Source: Yersinia proxima
GTDB lineage: Bacteria > Pseudomonadota > Gammaproteobacteria > Enterobacterales > Enterobacteriaceae
Length of the DNA: 64,000 nt
Assembly: GCF_902170785.1 (NCBI RefSeq)
Contig: NZ_CABHYG010000020.1
Location: forward strand, 62,001 to 126,000
Direction: 5' to 3'
Shown: positions 34,319-45,737 of the stretch, one piece after another
How positions within the stretch are numbered: the first letter of the stretch is position 1
How the letters are laid out: every line of letters begins with the position of its first letter
Translations under genes and position numbers: made by a program
Notes under the pieces: generated by a model
The model's input: the letters and a program-made list of their open reading frames with translations, nothing else
Databases searched by the model: none
Told to the model about the DNA's origin: nothing

Positions 34319-34348
34319 GGCTCAGCCAGTAGGCTGGGCTTTTTTTTT
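34319..34348 (+). terminator. ilvIH operon terminator
   Basis: GCTCAGCC pairs with GGCTGGGC (one G-T pair) around a four-base loop and is followed by nine T. Confidence 0.92.
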
Positions 34349-34500
34349 CTTATTTTTTAACCGGAATAGCGTTATATGGCGGTTAAAGCGGTTGCTCAAT
34401 AGTGAGTTCTGCTGTTAGATCATATCCATGGTTAAACTATGTCTATAGACTTCTTAGTCTAGCCTACAATATTACTTTACAGGGTTTATAAGGGGTCTAT

Positions 34501-35505
34501 GTGAAACTGGATGAAATCGCGCGCCTTGCTGGTGTTTCGCGCACTACGGCCAGTTATGTCATTAATGGCAAAGCGAAACAGTACCGGGTCAGCGATAAAA
34601 CAGTCGACAAAGTTATGGCGGTTGTCAGGGAACATAACTATCACCCAAATGCTGTAGCGGCGGGGTTGCGCGCGGGCAGAACCCGTTCAATTGGTTTGGT
34701 TATCCCGGATCTGGAGAATACCAGCTATACCCGTATCGCGAATTATTTGGAACGTCAGGCTCGCCAGCGAGGTTATCAACTGCTGATCGCCTGCTCGGAA
34801 GACCAACCTGATAATGAAATGCGTTGTATCGAGCACTTGTTACAGCGCCAGGTTGACGCCATTATTGTTTCTACAGCTCTACCACCTGAGCACCCTTTTT
34901 ACCAGCGCTGGGCAAATGATCCATTACCGATAATCGCTCTCGATCGTGCGCTTGATAGGGAGCATTTCATTAGTGTTGTCGGTGCAGATCAAGAAGATGC
35001 GCAGATGTTGGCACAAGAACTGCGTTCATTCCCGGCAGAGTCGGTATTGTATCTGGGCGCGTTGCCAGAATTATCGGTCAGTTTTCTGCGGGAGATGGGG
35101 TTCCGTGAGGCGTGGAAAGACGATCCGCGTAAGGTAGATTACCTGTATGCCAACAGTTACGAGCGCGAAGCAGCCGGTGCGCTGTTTGCACAATGGCTGA
35201 AGACCCATCCAATGCCACAGGCACTATTTACCACCTCATTCCAGCTATTGCAGGGCGTTATGGATGTCACTTTAAAACAAAGCGGGCGTCTACCCAGTAA
35301 TCTGGCGATTGCCACTTTTGGTGACAATGAGCTGTTAGATTTCCTCGAATGCCCAGTATTAGCAGTAGCACAACGTCACCGCGATGTTGCTGAACGCGTG
35401 CTGGAGTTGGTATTAGCCAGTTTGGATGAACCGCATAAGCCAAAACCGGGGTTAACTCGCATTCGCCGCAATTTGTTCCGCCGCGGTAGCTTAAGCCGCA
35501 AATAG
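34501..35505 (+). CDS. cra: Catabolite repressor/activator Cra (FruR)
   Basis: Cra is a LacI-family regulator that switches between glycolysis and gluconeogenesis, released from DNA by fructose-1-phosphate or fructose-1,6-bisphosphate. The 334 aa begin with the helix-turn-helix [20 protein letters not shown] and hinge, then a periplasmic-binding-protein-like sugar-phosphate domain. The start is GTG at 34501, as in E. coli, with AAGGGG upstream. It is monocistronic, between ilvH and alaE, the same neighbourhood as E. coli except for alaE. Confidence 0.96.
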   Translation: MKLDEIARLAGVSRTTASYVINGKAKQYRVSDKTVDKVMAVVREHNYHPNAVAAGLRAGRTRSIGLVIPDLENTSYTRIANYLERQARQRGYQLLIACSEDQPDNEMRCIEHLLQRQVDAIIVSTALPPEHPFYQRWANDPLPIIALDRALDREHFISVVGADQEDAQMLAQELRSFPAESVLYLGALPELSVSFLREMGFREAWKDDPRKVDYLYANSYEREAAGALFAQWLKTHPMPQALFTTSFQLLQGVMDVTLKQSGRLPSNLAIATFGDNELLDFLECPVLAVAQRHRDVAERVLELVLASLDEPHKPKPGLTRIRRNLFRRGSLSRK

Positions 35506-35560
35506 CCTACGTTTTAGCTAATCAGGGCCCATTCGAGGCCCTGGTTACAAGTCACCACAA

Positions 35561-36001
35561 TCAAATATATCCTGCAACGCGAAATAGCCTGCGGCAATAC
35601 TCTAAAAAATAACCATAAGCCACACCCATGGCCATTGAGACCAAGGCGTTACTCGTGACTGCCGTGGTTATTTGTTCTAAATCCGCACCAACAGACCACA
35701 GAATCACGGCATAGACTGGCGACTGGAAGCTGACGTAAGCCAGTAAGTCGGCAAGGTTCCTCGCCCACATGTGTTTTCCTGCATGGCGGCGTGCAAAACG
35801 GATGAACGCATCACGATACACGCCGTAGGGCCAGGCAATCAGAATGTTGACGGGAATTGAGACCAGCCGGGAAGAGAGTGACTGTTGGAATGTCATTCCA
35901 GAGATCACTATTTCAATTATCATACCGATGACAAAGCAATACACCACAAGTGCAAAAGTATCGGCTGCGGCACTACGCAGACGGGACCCAGTTGAAAACA
36001 T
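35561..36001 (-). CDS. alaE: L-alanine exporter AlaE
   Basis: AlaE exports L-alanine to prevent toxic build-up, for example during growth on alanine peptides. The 146-aa protein has four hydrophobic segments and matches E. coli AlaE (YgaW) in [26 protein letters not shown] and [12 protein letters not shown] chose ATG 36001 ([16 protein letters not shown]) since GGGAG is then about nine bases upstream; an ATG two codons earlier is too close to it. In E. coli alaE lies far away near 60 min; here it is on the opposite strand between cra and the dcw cluster. Confidence 0.9.
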   Translation of the reverse strand: MFSTGSRLRSAAADTFALVVYCFVIGMIIEIVISGMTFQQSLSSRLVSIPVNILIAWPYGVYRDAFIRFARRHAGKHMWARNLADLLAYVSFQSPVYAVILWSVGADLEQITTAVTSNALVSMAMGVAYGYFLEYCRRLFRVAGYI

Positions 36002-36833
36002 TGTCATTAACTCCCTAATTGGGGGGAAAATCTGCCAAAATCTCAAACGTTAAGATTAATGACAGGTTTTATGTATTGCTCATTATTTGCATTGCAGGTG
36101 ATTATATTGTTGTTTTGCTTTTTATGTAGTTTACAGTGCTATTGTTTGTAATATAACCAGCTTAAAATTTTTATTTTTAACATTTGTCTGATTTTTATAC
36201 TTTGTACTGCATGGAATTGGGCTTTTCGTGGTTTTTTAAATGGCGTCATATGAGTTTTTTATTTAAAAACATATGCTTAATCATTTTAGTGACTGGATGA
36301 GAAACGCTGCGTGTCAGGCGGAAAATTTAAAATGAACGGAAGAAAGAAAATTAATTTACAGTCTTTTCCTAATTTAAGATTTATCTGTCTGAAGGTATTC
36401 ATATTTCATCAATACCTAAAGATAGGCGCTAATAATTTATTTCAAAATAGATTAATCCTTATCGGTTAATTGAAGTAAAATGTCTGCCGGGTAACACTTG
36501 TTGTTATCAAGGTTATTATTGTATTACCGTTGGTTTTGCTGCTGATTGCAGGACTTTTTCTTAGGGAACGCCAGCCGCCGCGGGTTTTGTACTCAAAGTG
36601 TGTCATTTCAAACCGTACGATTTTTATACTAAAAATGAGACATTCCTTGCAGAAGGAAATAATGCGTCAATTAATTGACAATTTATTATTTATTTAAGTT
36701 TCCGGAATTATTGGCGGAAAAATAGCCCGTTTATCATGACGTTAATTTCTATTCCAACCACGAAAATAGCCCCTTATACGAGATATATCTCAAAAACGAC
36801 CCATAAATATTGTCAAAGCGCATCCGCTCTGGC
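36002..36833. other. AT-rich intergenic region between alaE and mraZ
   Basis: About 830 bp with no credible gene on either strand and a strong A/T bias. It should hold the alaE promoter (near 36050) and upstream sequences of the dcw cluster. I find no repeat, tRNA or hairpin terminator worth naming. Confidence 0.5.
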
Positions 36834-36863
36834 TTGACAAGGTTTTCATACCATCCGTAAACT
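36834..36863 (+). promoter_or_regulatory. Main promoter of the dcw cluster (Pmra)
   Basis: TTGACA (36834-36839) and TAAACT (36858-36863) are separated by 18 bases, ahead of the MraZ boxes. The position matches the E. coli Pmra promoter that drives the cluster. Confidence 0.78.
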
Positions 36864-36870
36864 CTTTAAT

Positions 36871-36896
36871 GTGGGGATTTGTGGGGTAAAGTGGCG
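36871..36896 (+). promoter_or_regulatory. MraZ-binding repeat boxes
   Basis: Three direct repeats at exact 10-bp steps, GTGGGG (36871), GTGGGG (36881) and GTGGCG (36891), follow the promoter and precede mraZ. This is the known operator layout through which MraZ represses its own operon. Confidence 0.85.
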
Positions 36897-36924
36897 AATT
36901 GGGTCATGAAGGGGTAACTCAGTC

Positions 36925-37383
36925 ATGTTTCGTGGGGCAACGATGGTTAACCTCGACAGCAAAGGGCGGCTTGCCGTACCTACCCGTTATCGGGAATTGC
37001 TGAATGAGGAATCGCAAGGCCAGATGGTCTGTACCATAGACCTTCACCAACCATGCCTGTTGCTTTATACACTCCCTGCATGGGAAGTCATTGAACAAAA
37101 ATTATCCCGGCTGTCGAGCATGAACCCAGCTGAACGCCGAGTTCAGCGTTTGCTGTTAGGTCATGCCAGTGAATGTCAGATGGACGGCGCTGGGCGCTTA
37201 CTGATTGCAGGAACATTGCGTCAGCACGCCGGGCTGAATAAAGAAGTGATGCTGGTTGGGCAGTTCAACAAGTTTGAACTGTGGGATGAACAGACCTGGT
37301 ATCAACAAGTCAAGGATGACATCGACGCAGAACAGTCCACTCAGGAACCTCTATCTGAGCGGCTACAGGACTTATCGCTATAA
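36925..37383 (+). CDS. mraZ: Transcriptional regulator MraZ
   Basis: MraZ is a ring-forming DNA-binding protein that represses the dcw cluster. Its 152 aa hold two SpoVT/AbrB-like halves, each with the signature DxxGR ([15 protein letters not shown] and [15 protein letters not shown]). It is the first gene of the cluster, with AAGGGG upstream of the ATG and its own binding repeats just before it. The length is identical to E. coli. Confidence 0.97.
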   Translation: MFRGATMVNLDSKGRLAVPTRYRELLNEESQGQMVCTIDLHQPCLLLYTLPAWEVIEQKLSRLSSMNPAERRVQRLLLGHASECQMDGAGRLLIAGTLRQHAGLNKEVMLVGQFNKFELWDEQTWYQQVKDDIDAEQSTQEPLSERLQDLSL

Positions 37384-37385
37384 GC

Positions 37386-38348
37386 ATGGTAGATAACAAT
37401 CACATTGTAGATAACAACTACAAGCACACAAGCGTATTGCTGGATGAGGCGGTTAATGGCCTGAACATCCGTGATAACGGCATCTATATTGACGGAACTT
37501 TTGGCCGTGGTGGCCATTCGCGTCTGATTTTGTCCCAACTTGGGCCAGAAGGGCGACTGATAGCAATAGATCGTGACCCACAAGCGATTGAAGCGGCAAA
37601 ATCCATTACAGACCCACGTTTTTCTATCGTACACGGCCCATTTTCTGATTTAGCGCATTATGTGCGGGAATTGGATTTGGTCGGTCGTATTAACGGTGTA
37701 TTGCTGGATTTGGGCGTCTCCTCTCCCCAATTAGATGATCCTGAACGCGGCTTTTCCTTCATGCGCGATGGGCCGTTGGATATGCGTATGGACCCTACTC
37801 GTGGGATATCAGCAGCCGAGTGGTTAATGAAAGCCAGTGCTGACGATATTGCTTGGGTGTTGAAAACCTTTGGTGAAGAGCGTTTTGCCAAACGTTTAGC
37901 CAAGGCCATTGTTGAGCGCAATCTCACTCAACCGATGACACGCACCAAAGAGCTGGCGGATTTGATTGCCAACGCCAGCCCATTCCGCGAAAAACATAAG
38001 CATCCTGCGACGCGCAGCTTCCAGGCTATCCGCATCTATATCAACAGTGAATTGGAAGAGATAGAGCGCGCACTTGACGGTGCTCTTGAAGTTTTGGCAC
38101 CAGAAGGGCGTTTATCTGTCATTAGCTTCCACTCCCTTGAAGACCGTATTGTGAAAAACTTTATCCGTCATCATAGCCGGGGCCCACAGGTTCCAGCAGG
38201 TTTGCCATTGACGGAAGCACAGTTACGCAGCATGGGTGGCCGCACCTTGAAATCTGTCGGCAAAATGATGCCGCCAGATGCTGAAGTGGCTGAGAATCCA
38301 CGGGCGCGTAGCTCGGTATTACGTTTTGCCGAGAGGGTAAAAGAGTGA
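37386..38348 (+). CDS. rsmH: 16S rRNA m4C1402 methyltransferase RsmH (MraW)
   Basis: RsmH methylates N4 of C1402 in the ribosomal P site using SAM. The 320 aa show the SAM motif [11 protein letters not shown] near residues 34-45, [19 protein letters not shown], and [13 protein letters not shown] near the C-terminus. The N-terminus has seven or so extra residues ([10 protein letters not shown]) ahead of [12 protein letters not shown]; an internal start is possible. It overlaps ftsL by four bases. Confidence 0.97.
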   Translation: MVDNNHIVDNNYKHTSVLLDEAVNGLNIRDNGIYIDGTFGRGGHSRLILSQLGPEGRLIAIDRDPQAIEAAKSITDPRFSIVHGPFSDLAHYVRELDLVGRINGVLLDLGVSSPQLDDPERGFSFMRDGPLDMRMDPTRGISAAEWLMKASADDIAWVLKTFGEERFAKRLAKAIVERNLTQPMTRTKELADLIANASPFREKHKHPATRSFQAIRIYINSELEEIERALDGALEVLAPEGRLSVISFHSLEDRIVKNFIRHHSRGPQVPAGLPLTEAQLRSMGGRTLKSVGKMMPPDAEVAENPRARSSVLRFAERVKE

Positions 38349-38665
38349 TAGGAAACGAACGCCACGGTTTAGTTGGAGTCATCGGTGGGGATTTACTCCG
38401 CAATGCGAAGATCCCATTGATTCTACTGATTGCGGTGTTGGTGTCTGCCATTTTTGTTGTGACTACCGCCCACCGTACGCGTTTGCTGACCGCTGAGCGC
38501 GAACAGTTGGTACTGGAGCGGGATGCGCTGGATATTGAATGGCGCAACTTGATTCTGGAAGAGAACGCCTTGGGTGACCATAGCCGTGTTGAAAGTATCG
38601 CAACCGATAAGCTAAGAATGCAACATGTTGATCCATCACAAGAAAATATTGTGGTTCAACAATAG
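38345..38665 (+). CDS. ftsL: Cell division protein FtsL
   Basis: FtsL is a bitopic divisome protein that, with FtsB and FtsQ, links septal wall synthesis to the Z ring. The 106 aa have a short cytoplasmic N-terminus, one membrane span ([20 protein letters not shown], about 23-42) and a periplasmic coiled coil (about 45-90). The start is GTG inside the rsmH stop (GTGA overlap). Its small size and position before ftsI confirm identity. Confidence 0.95.
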   Translation: MIGNERHGLVGVIGGDLLRNAKIPLILLIAVLVSAIFVVTTAHRTRLLTAEREQLVLERDALDIEWRNLILEENALGDHSRVESIATDKLRMQHVDPSQENIVVQQ

Positions 38666-38725
38666 GTTTTTCCAATAAATAAAGGAATCTGTCGCCACCA
38701 TGACTCTGAGTAGCCAAGGTAACGC

Positions 38726-40489
38726 ATGAAAGCAGCGCGCCCCGGGAAGTTAAAGCGCCAGGAAGAACAAGCCAGCTTTATAAGCTGGCGTTTTGCGTTG
38801 CTGTGCGGCTGTATTTTGCTGGCATTGGTCGGCTTGATGTTGCGTACTGCTTATCTGCAAGTGATTAATCCCGATAAGCTGGTGCGCGAGGGCGATATGC
38901 GCTCATTGCGGGTACAGGAAGTTCCTACTGCGCGTGGCATGATAAGTGACCGCTCTGGCCGGCCACTGGCGGTCAGTGTGCCTGTTAACGCTGTTTGGGC
39001 CGATCCCAAAGAGTTGACTGAACGTGGTGGCATTACTCTCGATACCCGCTGGAAAGCCCTGTCTGATGCTTTGGAAATCCCATTAGATCAACTGGCGACG
39101 CGTATTAATGCTAACCCGAAAGGGCGTTTTGTTTATCTGGCTCGCCAGGTCAATCCGGCAATTGGCGACTACATCCATAAGCTGAAATTACCCGGAATCT
39201 ATTTGCGTCAAGAATCCCGCCGTTACTATCCGGCTGGGCAAGTGATGGCACATATCATCGGTGTAACTAACATCGATAGCCAAGGTATTGAAGGTGTAGA
39301 GAAAAGTTTTGACCGCTGGCTTACCGGGCAGCCGGGCGAACGCACAGTACGCAAAGACCGTTATGGCCGCGTTATCGAGGATATTTCCTCCGTGGACAGT
39401 CAAGCGGCACACAATCTGGTGTTGAGTGTTGATGAGCGCTTGCAGGCGTTGGTATACCGCGAGCTGAACAATGCAGTGGCATTCAACAAAGCAGAGTCGG
39501 GTACAGCAGTGCTGGTCGATGTGAATACCGGCGAAGTGTTGGCGATGGCGAACAGCCCATCCTATAACCCGAATAACCTCACCGGTACGCCGAAAGATGC
39601 GATGCGTAACCGGGCAATTACCGATATTTTTGAACCCGGCTCGACAGTGAAGCCAATGGTAGTGATGACGGCATTGCAGCATGGCGTTGTGAAAGAAAAC
39701 AGCGTGCTGAATACCTTGCCGTACTTTGTTAACGGTCACCAAATTAAAGACGTGGCCCGTTATGCAGAGCTATCTGTGACCGGGATCTTGCAGAAGTCGA
39801 GTAACGTCGGTGTTTCTAAACTGGCGTTAGCGATGCCATCCTCAGCTTTAGTAGAAACTTACTCAAAGTTTGGGTTTGGGAAAGCGACCAATTTGGGGTT
39901 GGTCGGAGAAAGCAGTGGCTTATATCCTAAAAAACAACGGTGGTCTGACATAGAGAGGGCCACCTTCTCTTTCGGCTACGGGCTAATGGTAACACCGTTA
40001 CAGCTAGCGCGAGTCTATGCAACCATCGGCAGCATGGGGATTTATCGCCCGCTGTCGATTACTAAAGTTGACCCGCCAGTGGCCGGTGAACGCGTCTTCC
40101 CTGAACCGCTGGTGCGTACCGTGGTTCATATGATGGAAAGCGTGGCATTACCAGGCGGCGGGGGCACCAAAGCGGCAATCAAAGGCTACCGAATTGCCAT
40201 TAAAACCGGTACAGCCAAGAAAGTCGGCCCGGATGGCAAATATATGGACCGATATCTCGCTTACACCGCTGGCGTCGCGCCCGCGAGTAACCCTAGATTT
40301 GCTCTGGTTGTGGTCATCAATGACCCGCAGGCAGGGAAATATTACGGTGGTGCGGTTTCTGCACCGGTGTTCGGTGCCATCATGGGCGGTGTATTGCGCA
40401 CCATGAACATTGAGCCAGATGCATTACCCACTGGTGATAAAAGCGAATTAGTGACTAATACAAAAGAGGGTTCAGGTGGCAGATCGTAA
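38726..40489 (+). CDS. ftsI: Septal peptidoglycan transpeptidase FtsI (PBP3)
   Basis: PBP3 cross-links septal peptidoglycan together with FtsW. The 587 aa contain a membrane anchor at about 20-42 and a pedestal domain. The transpeptidase domain has the active-site Ser306 in STVK, the SSN motif in [11 protein letters not shown], and KTGTAKK for the third box. It is the main target of aztreonam-type beta-lactams in relatives. It overlaps murE by 14 bases. The length matches E. coli (588). Confidence 0.97.
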   Translation: MKAARPGKLKRQEEQASFISWRFALLCGCILLALVGLMLRTAYLQVINPDKLVREGDMRSLRVQEVPTARGMISDRSGRPLAVSVPVNAVWADPKELTERGGITLDTRWKALSDALEIPLDQLATRINANPKGRFVYLARQVNPAIGDYIHKLKLPGIYLRQESRRYYPAGQVMAHIIGVTNIDSQGIEGVEKSFDRWLTGQPGERTVRKDRYGRVIEDISSVDSQAAHNLVLSVDERLQALVYRELNNAVAFNKAESGTAVLVDVNTGEVLAMANSPSYNPNNLTGTPKDAMRNRAITDIFEPGSTVKPMVVMTALQHGVVKENSVLNTLPYFVNGHQIKDVARYAELSVTGILQKSSNVGVSKLALAMPSSALVETYSKFGFGKATNLGLVGESSGLYPKKQRWSDIERATFSFGYGLMVTPLQLARVYATIGSMGIYRPLSITKVDPPVAGERVFPEPLVRTVVHMMESVALPGGGGTKAAIKGYRIAIKTGTAKKVGPDGKYMDRYLAYTAGVAPASNPRFALVVVINDPQAGKYYGGAVSAPVFGAIMGGVLRTMNIEPDALPTGDKSELVTNTKEGSGGRS

Positions 40490-41963
40490 TTTGCGCGACT
40501 TACTCGCTCCTTGGGGGCTAGACGTCCCGGAGCGTGCGCTACGGGAAATGACATTAGACAGCCGTGTTGCCGCTGCCGGGGATTTATTTGTCGCTATTGT
40601 CGGCCACCAGACGGACGGGCGTCGTTATATCCCGCAAGCCATCGCTCAAGGTGTGGCGGCCGTGGTTGCTGAAGCTGATGGTGTGGCTCCGGATGCCAGT
40701 ATGGTCGAGATGCATGGTGTTCCTGTTATATATCTGCGTAATTTGAATCAGCACTTATCCAAGCTGGCGGGGCAATTTTACCATCAGCCGGGTGCCGCAT
40801 TACGTTTGGTTGGTGTGACGGGAACCAATGGTAAAACCACCACCACTCAATTGCTGGCGCAATGGGCTCAAATGTTGGGCGAAACCAGTGCAGTGATGGG
40901 GACGGTTGGCAATGGTCTGTTAGGCCAGGTTATCCCGACTGAAAATACCACCGGCTCAGCGGTTGATATCCAGCATTTGCTCCGCAATCTGGTTGACCAA
41001 GGGGCGACTTTTGCTGCGATGGAAGTCTCCTCCCACGGTTTGATTCAGAACCGTGTAGCCGCATTGCCGTTTGCTGCCGCCGTGTTCACTAACTTAAGCC
41101 GTGATCATCTGGATTATCACGGCAATATGGCGAGTTACGAAGCAGCAAAATGGCTGTTGTTCTCCACCCATCAGTCCGAACACAAAATCATTAATGCTGA
41201 TGACGAAGTCGGTCGCCGCTGGTTAGGGCAGTTGCCGCAAGCTGTCGCCGTTAGTATGGAAGGCAATATTCCTGTGGGTTGGAATGGCCCATGGCTATCT
41301 GCCACTCAGGTTCACTATCACGATAATGGTGCCAGCATTGCTTTTGATTCAAGCTGGGGCGAAGGCCAGTTAGAAAGCCGCCTGATGGGGGCATTCAACG
41401 TCAGTAACTTGCTGGTGGCACTGGCAACACTGCTTTCACTGGGTTACCCACTAACACAATTATTAGCTGCCGCACCACATCTACAACCAGTGTGTGGGCG
41501 GATGGAAGTATTTAATGCTCCGGGCAAACCGACGGTAGTGGTGGATTATGCCCACACACCGGATGCATTGGAAAAAGCACTGGCGGCGGCGCGTTTACAT
41601 TGTAAAGGCCAGCTGTGGTGTGTGTTTGGTTGCGGTGGTGATCGTGACAAAGGTAAGCGCCCACTTATGGGCGGTATCGCGGAACAACTGGCTGATCGGG
41701 TGGTTGTCACTGATGATAATCCACGTAGTGAAGAGCCGCAGGCGATTGTCGCCGATATCCTCAGTGGATTGCTGGATGCCGGACATGCGCAAGCCATCCA
41801 TGGCCGTGCAGAAGCTGTGACCAGCGCCATCATGCAAGCTAAAGCCGATGATGTGGTGTTGATTGCCGGCAAAGGACATGAAGATTATCAATTGGTCGGT
41901 AATCGCCGCTTGGATTACTCCGACCGAGTCACCGTCGCGCGTTTGTTGGGGGTGGTGGCATGA
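40476..41963 (+). CDS. murE: UDP-MurNAc-tripeptide synthetase MurE (meso-DAP-adding)
   Basis: MurE adds meso-diaminopimelate to UDP-MurNAc-L-Ala-D-Glu in the cytoplasm. The 495 aa show the ATP motif [12 protein letters not shown], the carbamoylated-lysine region, and the DNPR motif at 414-417 that marks a DAP-adding rather than lysine-adding enzyme. The start GTG at 40476 overlaps the ftsI end by 14 bases and murE in turn overlaps murF by four, consistent with one polycistronic RNA. Confidence 0.97.
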   Translation: MADRNLRDLLAPWGLDVPERALREMTLDSRVAAAGDLFVAIVGHQTDGRRYIPQAIAQGVAAVVAEADGVAPDASMVEMHGVPVIYLRNLNQHLSKLAGQFYHQPGAALRLVGVTGTNGKTTTTQLLAQWAQMLGETSAVMGTVGNGLLGQVIPTENTTGSAVDIQHLLRNLVDQGATFAAMEVSSHGLIQNRVAALPFAAAVFTNLSRDHLDYHGNMASYEAAKWLLFSTHQSEHKIINADDEVGRRWLGQLPQAVAVSMEGNIPVGWNGPWLSATQVHYHDNGASIAFDSSWGEGQLESRLMGAFNVSNLLVALATLLSLGYPLTQLLAAAPHLQPVCGRMEVFNAPGKPTVVVDYAHTPDALEKALAAARLHCKGQLWCVFGCGGDRDKGKRPLMGGIAEQLADRVVVTDDNPRSEEPQAIVADILSGLLDAGHAQAIHGRAEAVTSAIMQAKADDVVLIAGKGHEDYQLVGNRRLDYSDRVTVARLLGVVA

Positions 41964-43324
41964 TTAAGGTCTCACTGCATTTTCTGTCCACGCTGCTGAA
42001 CGCTGAATATATTGGTCGCGATAGTGCCGATATTACCGAAGTGACCATTGATACCCGTAAGGTCACTCCTGGGTGTTTATTCGTTGCGCTGAAAGGCGAG
42101 CGTTTTGATGGACATGACTTTGCAGAAGATGCTGTTGCCGCTGGCGCAGGTGCTTTGCTGGTAAGTAAACACTTACTGGTGGAGGCACCACAATTAGTGG
42201 TTAAAGACACCCGCCTGGCATTGGGGCAATTGGCTGCATGGGTGCGCCAGCAAGTGCCTGCCCGTGTGGTAGCCTTGACCGGTTCCTCCGGTAAAACCTC
42301 AGTAAAAGAAATGGTTGCGGCAATTTTGCGTCAATGTGGCAAGGTGCTTTATACCGCCGGTAACTTTAATAATGATATCGGCGTGCCGCTGACCTTGCTG
42401 CGTCTGACACCCGAGTATGATTTTGCTGTCATTGAGCTAGGTGCAAACCATATCGGTGAAATTGCTTACACCACGGACTTAAGCCGCCCTGAAAGTGCTT
42501 TGGTTAACAATTTAGCTGCCGCACATTTGGAAGGTTTTGGCTCACTGGCCGGTGTGGCTCAAGCCAAAGGCGAGATTTTCGCCGGCTTACCCGCGAATGG
42601 CACTGCGATTATTAATGCAGATAGCAATGACTGGCCGCACTGGCAGGAAACGTTGCATAACAAGCGTGTATGGCGTTTTGCACCTCTCGGCGCAGAAGAT
42701 ATCGATTTCTTTGCCAGTGATGTGCGTATTACACCACAAGTCACTCATTTCACTCTGCATTCTCCCTTCGGTACGGTGGATATCGAATTGCCACTGCCGG
42801 GGCGACATAACATTGCCAATGCATTAGCCGCCGCGGCATTAGCCATGTCGGTCGGCGCTAGTTTAGCTGCCGTTCGTGAGGGGCTGACGCAATTACAGGC
42901 CGTACCGGGTCGCTTATTCCCGATTGAGCTTGCTGCTGGCAAGTTGCTGCTCGATGACAGCTACAACGCCAATGTCGGCTCCATGACCGCCGCCGCGCAA
43001 GTACTGGCTGAAATGCCGGGTTACCGGGTGATGGTGGTGGGTGATATGGGCGAGTTGGGTGAAACCGCAGTTGATTGCCACCGTCAGGTGGGCGAAGCCG
43101 CGAAACAGGCGGGCATCAATAAAGTCCTTAGCGTGGGGACATTAAGCCAGACACTTAGCGATGCAAGCGGGTGCGGCGAACATTTTCAGGATAAGAACAC
43201 TTTGGCAGCCCGTATCAGTGAATTGCTGCTCGAACATCCGGTTATCACCGTCTTAATTAAAGGTTCACGTAGCGCCGCCATGGAAAATGTCGTGCGTGCG
43301 TTACAGGAGAAGGCATCATGTTAG
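41960..43324 (+). CDS. murF: UDP-MurNAc-pentapeptide synthetase MurF
   Basis: MurF adds D-Ala-D-Ala to finish the cytoplasmic muramyl-pentapeptide. The 454 aa have the three Mur-ligase domains, with ATP motif [13 protein letters not shown], the [10 protein letters not shown] block and the C-terminal [14 protein letters not shown] motif. The start overlaps murE by four bases and the end overlaps mraY by seven. Confidence 0.97.
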   Translation: MIKVSLHFLSTLLNAEYIGRDSADITEVTIDTRKVTPGCLFVALKGERFDGHDFAEDAVAAGAGALLVSKHLLVEAPQLVVKDTRLALGQLAAWVRQQVPARVVALTGSSGKTSVKEMVAAILRQCGKVLYTAGNFNNDIGVPLTLLRLTPEYDFAVIELGANHIGEIAYTTDLSRPESALVNNLAAAHLEGFGSLAGVAQAKGEIFAGLPANGTAIINADSNDWPHWQETLHNKRVWRFAPLGAEDIDFFASDVRITPQVTHFTLHSPFGTVDIELPLPGRHNIANALAAAALAMSVGASLAAVREGLTQLQAVPGRLFPIELAAGKLLLDDSYNANVGSMTAAAQVLAEMPGYRVMVVGDMGELGETAVDCHRQVGEAAKQAGINKVLSVGTLSQTLSDASGCGEHFQDKNTLAARISELLLEHPVITVLIKGSRSAAMENVVRALQEKASC

Positions 43325-44400
43325 TTTGGTTGGCTGAATACTTAGTAAAATTTTACTCGGGCTTTAACGTCTTTTCCTATTTGACGTTCCGCGCCATCGT
43401 CAGTTTGTTGACGGCATTAATTATCTCATTGTGGATGGGGCCGCATCTGATCGCCTATTTGCAGAAATTACAGATTGGTCAGGTTGTCCGTAATGACGGG
43501 CCAGAGTCACATTTCAGTAAACGTGGCACCCCGACTATGGGCGGCCTGATGATTTTGTTCTCCATCACTATTTCGGTTCTGATGTGGGCTTACCCGTCTA
43601 ATCCGTATGTGTGGTGTGTGCTGTTTATCCTTATTGGTTATGGAATTGTCGGTTTTATCGATGATTACCGCAAAGTGGTACGTAAAAACACCAAAGGCCT
43701 GATTGCCCGCTGGAAATACTTCTGGCAGTCGATCATTGCATTGGCTGCCGCTTTTGCGATGTACAGCATCGGTAAAGATACCCCGGCCACTGAGCTGGTG
43801 GTGCCCTTCTTCAAGGACATCATGCCGCAGCTTGGCTTGCTCTATATCCTGCTGGCTTATTTCGTCATTGTGGGCACCAGCAACGCGGTTAATTTGACCG
43901 ATGGGTTGGATGGTTTGGCGATTATGCCAACGGTATTTGTTGCTGGCGGTTTCGCACTGGTGGCCTGGGCGACCGGTAACGTGAACTTTGCTGCATACCT
44001 GCATATTCCTTATCTGCGTCATGCTGGTGAACTGGTGATTGTCTGCACCGCGATTGTCGGGGCTGGACTGGGCTTTTTATGGTTCAACACCTATCCGGCT
44101 CAAGTGTTTATGGGCGATGTTGGCTCTCTGGCATTGGGCGGGGCGCTGGGCACCATCGCGGTATTGCTGCGCCAAGAGTTCTTATTAGTGATTATGGGCG
44201 GGGTGTTCGTGGTTGAAACACTGTCGGTCATCTTGCAAGTCGGTTCCTTTAAGTTACGTGGGCAGCGCATTTTCCGTATGGCCCCGATTCATCATCATTA
44301 CGAACTTAAAGGCTGGCCAGAACCGCGGGTGATCGTGCGCTTCTGGATTATTTCGCTGATGCTGGTGCTGATTGGCCTGGCGACGCTGAAGGTGCGGTAA
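43318..44400 (+). CDS. mraY: Phospho-MurNAc-pentapeptide translocase MraY
   Basis: MraY transfers phospho-MurNAc-pentapeptide to undecaprenyl phosphate, making lipid I in the inner membrane. The 360 aa have about ten membrane spans, the catalytic aspartate loops ([30 protein letters not shown]) and the HIS-rich [13 protein letters not shown] loop. The length equals E. coli MraY. murD follows two bases later. Confidence 0.98.
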   Translation: MLVWLAEYLVKFYSGFNVFSYLTFRAIVSLLTALIISLWMGPHLIAYLQKLQIGQVVRNDGPESHFSKRGTPTMGGLMILFSITISVLMWAYPSNPYVWCVLFILIGYGIVGFIDDYRKVVRKNTKGLIARWKYFWQSIIALAAAFAMYSIGKDTPATELVVPFFKDIMPQLGLLYILLAYFVIVGTSNAVNLTDGLDGLAIMPTVFVAGGFALVAWATGNVNFAAYLHIPYLRHAGELVIVCTAIVGAGLGFLWFNTYPAQVFMGDVGSLALGGALGTIAVLLRQEFLLVIMGGVFVVETLSVILQVGSFKLRGQRIFRMAPIHHHYELKGWPEPRVIVRFWIISLMLVLIGLATLKVR

Positions 44401-44402
44401 TT

Positions 44403-45737
44403 ATGGTTGATTATCAGGGTAAGAAAGTCGTCATTATCGGGCTGGGGCTAACCGGCCTTTCCTGCGTTGATTTCTTTATGATACGTGGCGTAACGCCACG
44501 TGTGATGGATACCCGTATCAATCCACCGGGCCTGGATAAATTACCCGAAAATGTTGAGTGCCATGTCGGTGATTTGAATCAAGAGTGGTTGCTGGAAGCT
44601 GACTTGATTGTGGCCAGCCCCGGTATTGCGTTGGCACATCCTGCTTTGAGTGAAGCCGCTGACGCGGGTGTTGAGATTGTCGGCGATATCGAACTGTTCT
44701 GTCGTGAAAATCAGGCACCGGTGGTAGCGATTACCGGCTCTAACGGTAAAAGTACCGTAACCACTCTGGTCGGTGAGATGGCGAAAGCCGCTGGCTGGCA
44801 GGTGGGAGTAGGGGGCAACATTGGTGTTCCTGCTCTGAGCTTATTGAAACAGCTGACCTTGCAAAAACACGAAAACCAATTGGTGGTGTTGGAGTTATCC
44901 AGCTTCCAGTTGGAAACCACCTCAAGCCTGCGAGCCAGCGCAGCCACCATACTGAACGTGACGGAAGATCACACTGACCGTTATCCGTTTGGGTTGCAGC
45001 AATATCGCGCAGCTAAGCTGCGGGTATATGAAAACGCTAAAGTTTGTGTCGTGAATGCCGATGACGCGCTCACTATGCCAGTTCGTGGTGCTGATAACCG
45101 CTGTATCAGCTTTGGAGTGGATGTCGGTGATTACCATTTGAATAAGCAGCAGGGAGAGATCTGGCTGCGGGTTCGTGGTGAGAAGGTGTTGAATACTCGG
45201 GAAATGAAATTAACCGGACGGCATAACTATACCAATGCGCTAGCCGCACTGGCATTGGCTGATGCAGTGGGTATTCCGCGCTCATCAAGTTTGAAAGCGT
45301 TGACCACGTTCACTGGTTTGCCGCACCGTTTCCAATTGGTGTTTGAACATAACGGCGTGCGTTGGATTAACGACTCCAAAGCCACCAATGTGGGCAGCAC
45401 AGAAGCGGCTCTGGATGGTTTACAGGTTGATGGCACTTTGCATTTGTTACTGGGCGGCGACGGGAAATCGGCAGATTTCTCCGGGTTAACCCGCTTTTTG
45501 CAAGGCGACCATATCAAGATTTACTGTTTTGGGCGTGATGGTGAGCAACTGGCTGAGCTGCGTCCGGAAGTCTCGCAACTGACTGAAACGATGGAACAAG
45601 CTATGGTGCTGCTGGCGAAATCACTGGCACCGGGCGATATGGTGTTATTGTCACCCGCTTGCGCCAGCCTGGATCAGTTCCGCAGCTTCGAGCAACGTGG
45701 TGATGAGTTTGCTCGTCTGGCAGAGGAGTTGGGCTGA
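44403..45737 (+). CDS. murD: UDP-MurNAc-L-Ala D-glutamate ligase MurD
   Basis: MurD adds D-glutamate to UDP-MurNAc-L-alanine. The 444 aa show the N-terminal Rossmann motif [12 protein letters not shown], the ATP motif [11 protein letters not shown], and the Mur-ligase markers ELSSFQLE and [11 protein letters not shown]. The start at 44403 follows mraY by two bases; the end overlaps the ftsW ATG by one base. It is slightly longer than E. coli MurD (438). Confidence 0.97.
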   Translation: MVDYQGKKVVIIGLGLTGLSCVDFFMIRGVTPRVMDTRINPPGLDKLPENVECHVGDLNQEWLLEADLIVASPGIALAHPALSEAADAGVEIVGDIELFCRENQAPVVAITGSNGKSTVTTLVGEMAKAAGWQVGVGGNIGVPALSLLKQLTLQKHENQLVVLELSSFQLETTSSLRASAATILNVTEDHTDRYPFGLQQYRAAKLRVYENAKVCVVNADDALTMPVRGADNRCISFGVDVGDYHLNKQQGEIWLRVRGEKVLNTREMKLTGRHNYTNALAALALADAVGIPRSSSLKALTTFTGLPHRFQLVFEHNGVRWINDSKATNVGSTEAALDGLQVDGTLHLLLGGDGKSADFSGLTRFLQGDHIKIYCFGRDGEQLAELRPEVSQLTETMEQAMVLLAKSLAPGDMVLLSPACASLDQFRSFEQRGDEFARLAEELG

